Origin: Candidatus Bathyarchaeota archaeon
GTDB taxonomy: Archaea; Thermoproteota; Bathyarchaeia; TCS64
DNA: 21,912 nt
Reading direction: 5' to 3'
Assembly (NCBI GenBank): GCA_030669135.1
Contig: DAOVEE010000008.1
Location: 1 to 21,912 of the forward strand
The translations under genes and the position numbers were made by a program. Each line of letters starts with the position of its first letter. The stretch's first letter is position 1. This document shows, one piece after another, positions 20,237 to 21,912 of the stretch. Under the pieces are notes generated by a model. It had not been told where the DNA came from. It did no database searches and was given only the letters and a program-made list of their open reading frames with translations.

Positions 20237-21541
20237 ATGTTCATGGATTCTAAAACCCTGAAAAAAAAGGCGCTAGAGGAGATCGACCGAAGGGCGGGCG
20301 AGATCATTGAGTACGCGACCGCTATATGGAAGTACCCTGAGCTCGGTTTCAAGGAGTTCAAGACAGCAGAGCTAACAGAGAAGAAATACGAGGCGGCGGG
20401 TTGGCGCCACGAGAAAGGCATAGCCATAACGGGTAGCAAAGCCTACCTCAAGGGCGACGGCTCAAGGCCCTCCATCGGCGTAGTGGGTGAGCTCGACGCC
20501 CTCCACATCCCGGTTCACCCCGAGGCTCATCCGGCCACCGGGAACGTCCACGCCTGCGGCCATCACAGCCAGATGGCCGCCATGCTGGGCGCCGGGTACG
20601 GCCTCGACGCGGTGAAGAAGCACCTGGACGGCGAGGTCGTCATGGTCGCGGTCCCGGCCGAGGAGTACATAGAGATCGACTACAGGAACAGGCTCCGCGA
20701 GGAGGGAAAGCTGGAGTTCTTCGGCGGCAAACAGGAGTTCATCAGGCTGGGCGCCATGGACGACGTTGACATCGTCTTAGGCAGCCACAGCGCCATGGAC
20801 CAGGAGGAGCTCATAGGCGTCGGCGGCAGCAACAACGGCTTCGTCGGCAAGCTCGTCCGATACATAGGCAGGGAGTCCCACGCCGGCGGCGCCCCGGACA
20901 AGGGGATAAACGCCCTGAACGCCGCCATTCTGGGCCTCATGGGCATCCACGCCAACAGGGAGACCTTCCGCGACGAGGACACCATAAGGGTCCACCCCAT
21001 CATCACCAAGGGAGGCGAGATAGTCAACAACGTACCCGCCGACGTGAGGATGGAGAGCTACGTCCGCGGCAAGACCGTGGAGGCCGTCATGGACGCCAAC
21101 AGGAAGGTGAACAACGCCCTGAGGGCCGGCGCCATGGCCGTAGGCGCCGAGGTGGAGATCATCGACCACCCAGGCTACATGCCCTACACCCGGGACCCCA
21201 ACCTGGAGAAGATAATCATCGCCTCGTGCGAGAGGCTCGTCGGCAAAGACCAGATAAGGCACAGGGAGCACAGCACAAGCAGCACCGACATGGGCGACCT
21301 CAGCTGCATAATGCCAACCACCAGCATAGGCATGAGCGGAACCGAAGGCCGGGGACACAGCCGGGAGCTAAGGATAGTGGACCCCGTTAAGCAGTACATC
21401 TGGCCCGCCAAAGCCATAGCCGTCACCGTCGTGGACCTACTCTACGGTGACGCGAAAGAAGCGAAGAACGTAATAGAAGGCTTCAAGCCCACGATAAAAC
21501 GGGAAGAATACACAGACTTCATGAAGAAACTCGTAGAATAA
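20237..21541 (+). CDS. M20-family amidohydrolase
   Basis: This is a zinc-dependent aminoacylase or amidohydrolase, closest in look to the AbgB/M20D type. Metal-site motifs are visible: GELDALHIP, ACGHHSQMAAMLGAG, the catalytic acid in VPAEEYIEID, and the dimerisation-domain start GRESHAGGAPDKGINALNA. An IHANRE and VHPIITKGG segment and GGEIVNNVPADVRMESYVRG follow, as in the family. The 434 aa are normal. The ATG at 20237 is followed by a second ATG at 20243. It follows the YkoE-like gene by 75 nt with a TATA box between, so the two may work together but are not clearly one operon. The substrate is not evident. Confidence 0.9.
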   Translation: MFMDSKTLKKKALEEIDRRAGEIIEYATAIWKYPELGFKEFKTAELTEKKYEAAGWRHEKGIAITGSKAYLKGDGSRPSIGVVGELDALHIPVHPEAHPATGNVHACGHHSQMAAMLGAGYGLDAVKKHLDGEVVMVAVPAEEYIEIDYRNRLREEGKLEFFGGKQEFIRLGAMDDVDIVLGSHSAMDQEELIGVGGSNNGFVGKLVRYIGRESHAGGAPDKGINALNAAILGLMGIHANRETFRDEDTIRVHPIITKGGEIVNNVPADVRMESYVRGKTVEAVMDANRKVNNALRAGAMAVGAEVEIIDHPGYMPYTRDPNLEKIIIASCERLVGKDQIRHREHSTSSTDMGDLSCIMPTTSIGMSGTEGRGHSRELRIVDPVKQYIWPAKAIAVTVVDLLYGDAKEAKNVIEGFKPTIKREEYTDFMKKLVE

Positions 21542-21559
21542 CCTATCTTTCATTCGAAA

Positions 21560-21584
21560 CACCGTTTTCTCCCTCTTTAGACGC
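21560..21584 (+). terminator. Pyrimidine-rich terminator after the M20 gene
   Basis: A GTTTTCTCCCTCTTTA tract lies about 30 nt after the stop. It is less pure in T than the site at 1277, so termination is only probable. Confidence 0.3.
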
Positions 21585-21711
21585 AGCTGAGCGGAAAAAA
21601 GGGCTAAACCGAAAACAAGATTTGGCGTGTCGAAGCCTCGACCACAAGACTACATCAGGCGTCGACGTCTTCACCCAAAAATCTATCCGGTGTCCAGCCA
21701 TCTGCATATGG

Positions 21712-21912
21712 ATGAGCGTCATCGAGACGAGGGAGATAGCCCCCGGGGTGGAGATACCGGTCCTCGGCCTAGGCACGTGGGGGATGGGCGGCCGGCAGAT
21801 CGAGGACCACCGCTGGGACGAAGAGAACGTTACGGCGATCCGGATGGCCATCGAGCTGGGCCTGACCCACATCGACACCGCCGAGTACTACGGGGCTGGG
21901 CACGCCGAGGAG
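21712..21912 (+). CDS. Aldo/keto reductase, N-terminal part (cut by window end)
   Basis: The first 67 codons of an NADPH-dependent oxidoreductase are present. Seen: an N-terminal strand pair ending IPVLGLGTWGMGG, then a helix, then LTHIDTAEYYGAGHAEE, which contains the conserved Asp and the catalytic Tyr of the first half of the site. ATG 21712 is chosen because the reading begins just before the first strand; a nearby ATG (21708) is in another frame. The lysine and histidine of the site lie beyond the window. Confidence 0.9.
   Translation, partial: MSVIETREIAPGVEIPVLGLGTWGMGGRQIEDHRWDEENVTAIRMAIELGLTHIDTAEYYGAGHAEE

Noticed and set aside
21543..21878. A 111-codon minus-strand open frame at the right end
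   Set aside because: Its first half is antisense to the aldo/keto reductase and the rest lies in non-coding sequence; no ribosome site or family was seen.

Overview
The window looks archaeal. The promoters visible are TATA boxes rather than -35/-10 pairs, Shine-Dalgarno motifs (GGAGG, GGTGA) and TTG/GTG starts are frequent, arginine is written mostly as AGG and isoleucine often as ATA, and the families fit: a PKD-repeat membrane protein with zinc ribbons, a UPF0251/DUF134 regulator, DUF5320, Mrp and MinD-type ATPases with ferredoxin inserts. GC is fairly high by eye (mid to upper 50s percent). No rRNA, tRNA, CRISPR array, transposase or integrase was seen, so I do not assign a phylum.

Region 1 (1-1271, +) is the 3' end of a surface protein: PKD repeats, one membrane helix, an Ig-like domain and two zinc ribbons. 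It ends convergently against region 2.

Region 2 (1299-12014, all -) is a compact contractile-tail cluster. In transcription order it encodes sheath, tube, tail assembly chaperone G with a -1 frame T extension (a strong programmed-frameshift candidate at a run of nine A), a tape measure, a tube-initiator/hub-associated protein with an acidic repeat tail, a gp27/gpD-like hub, a gp5/gpV-like spike, gp25, baseplate J, tail protein I and a short putative fibre. Most junctions overlap by 1-8 nt or abut. No capsid, portal, terminase, integrase, lysis gene or Afp15-like AAA+ ATPase is present. This reads as a stand-alone phage-tail-like particle (archaeal tailocin or contractile injection device) with PBSX/Mu/P2-type gene order rather than an Afp/PVC-type system. 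A 327-bp AT-rich non-coding stretch with promoter-like elements lies upstream of the sheath.

Region 3 (12342-16772) is a metal-cluster module: a UPF0251 regulator divergent from a DUF5320 gene across a shared TATA box flanked by three similar palindromes, one NifX/orange-protein-like gene (+), and a convergent minus-strand operon mrp, NifX-like, NifX-like, MinD-ferredoxin, MinD-ferredoxin. The set resembles the bacterial orange-protein (ORP) clusters, and there is no nifHDK here.

Region 4 (16952-21912) is core metabolism: a CoA-pyrophosphatase-like Nudix hydrolase (+), sucC-sucD (-), a YkoE/ECF-S-like membrane protein (+), an M20 amidohydrolase (+) and the start of an aldo/keto reductase (+, cut by the window end).
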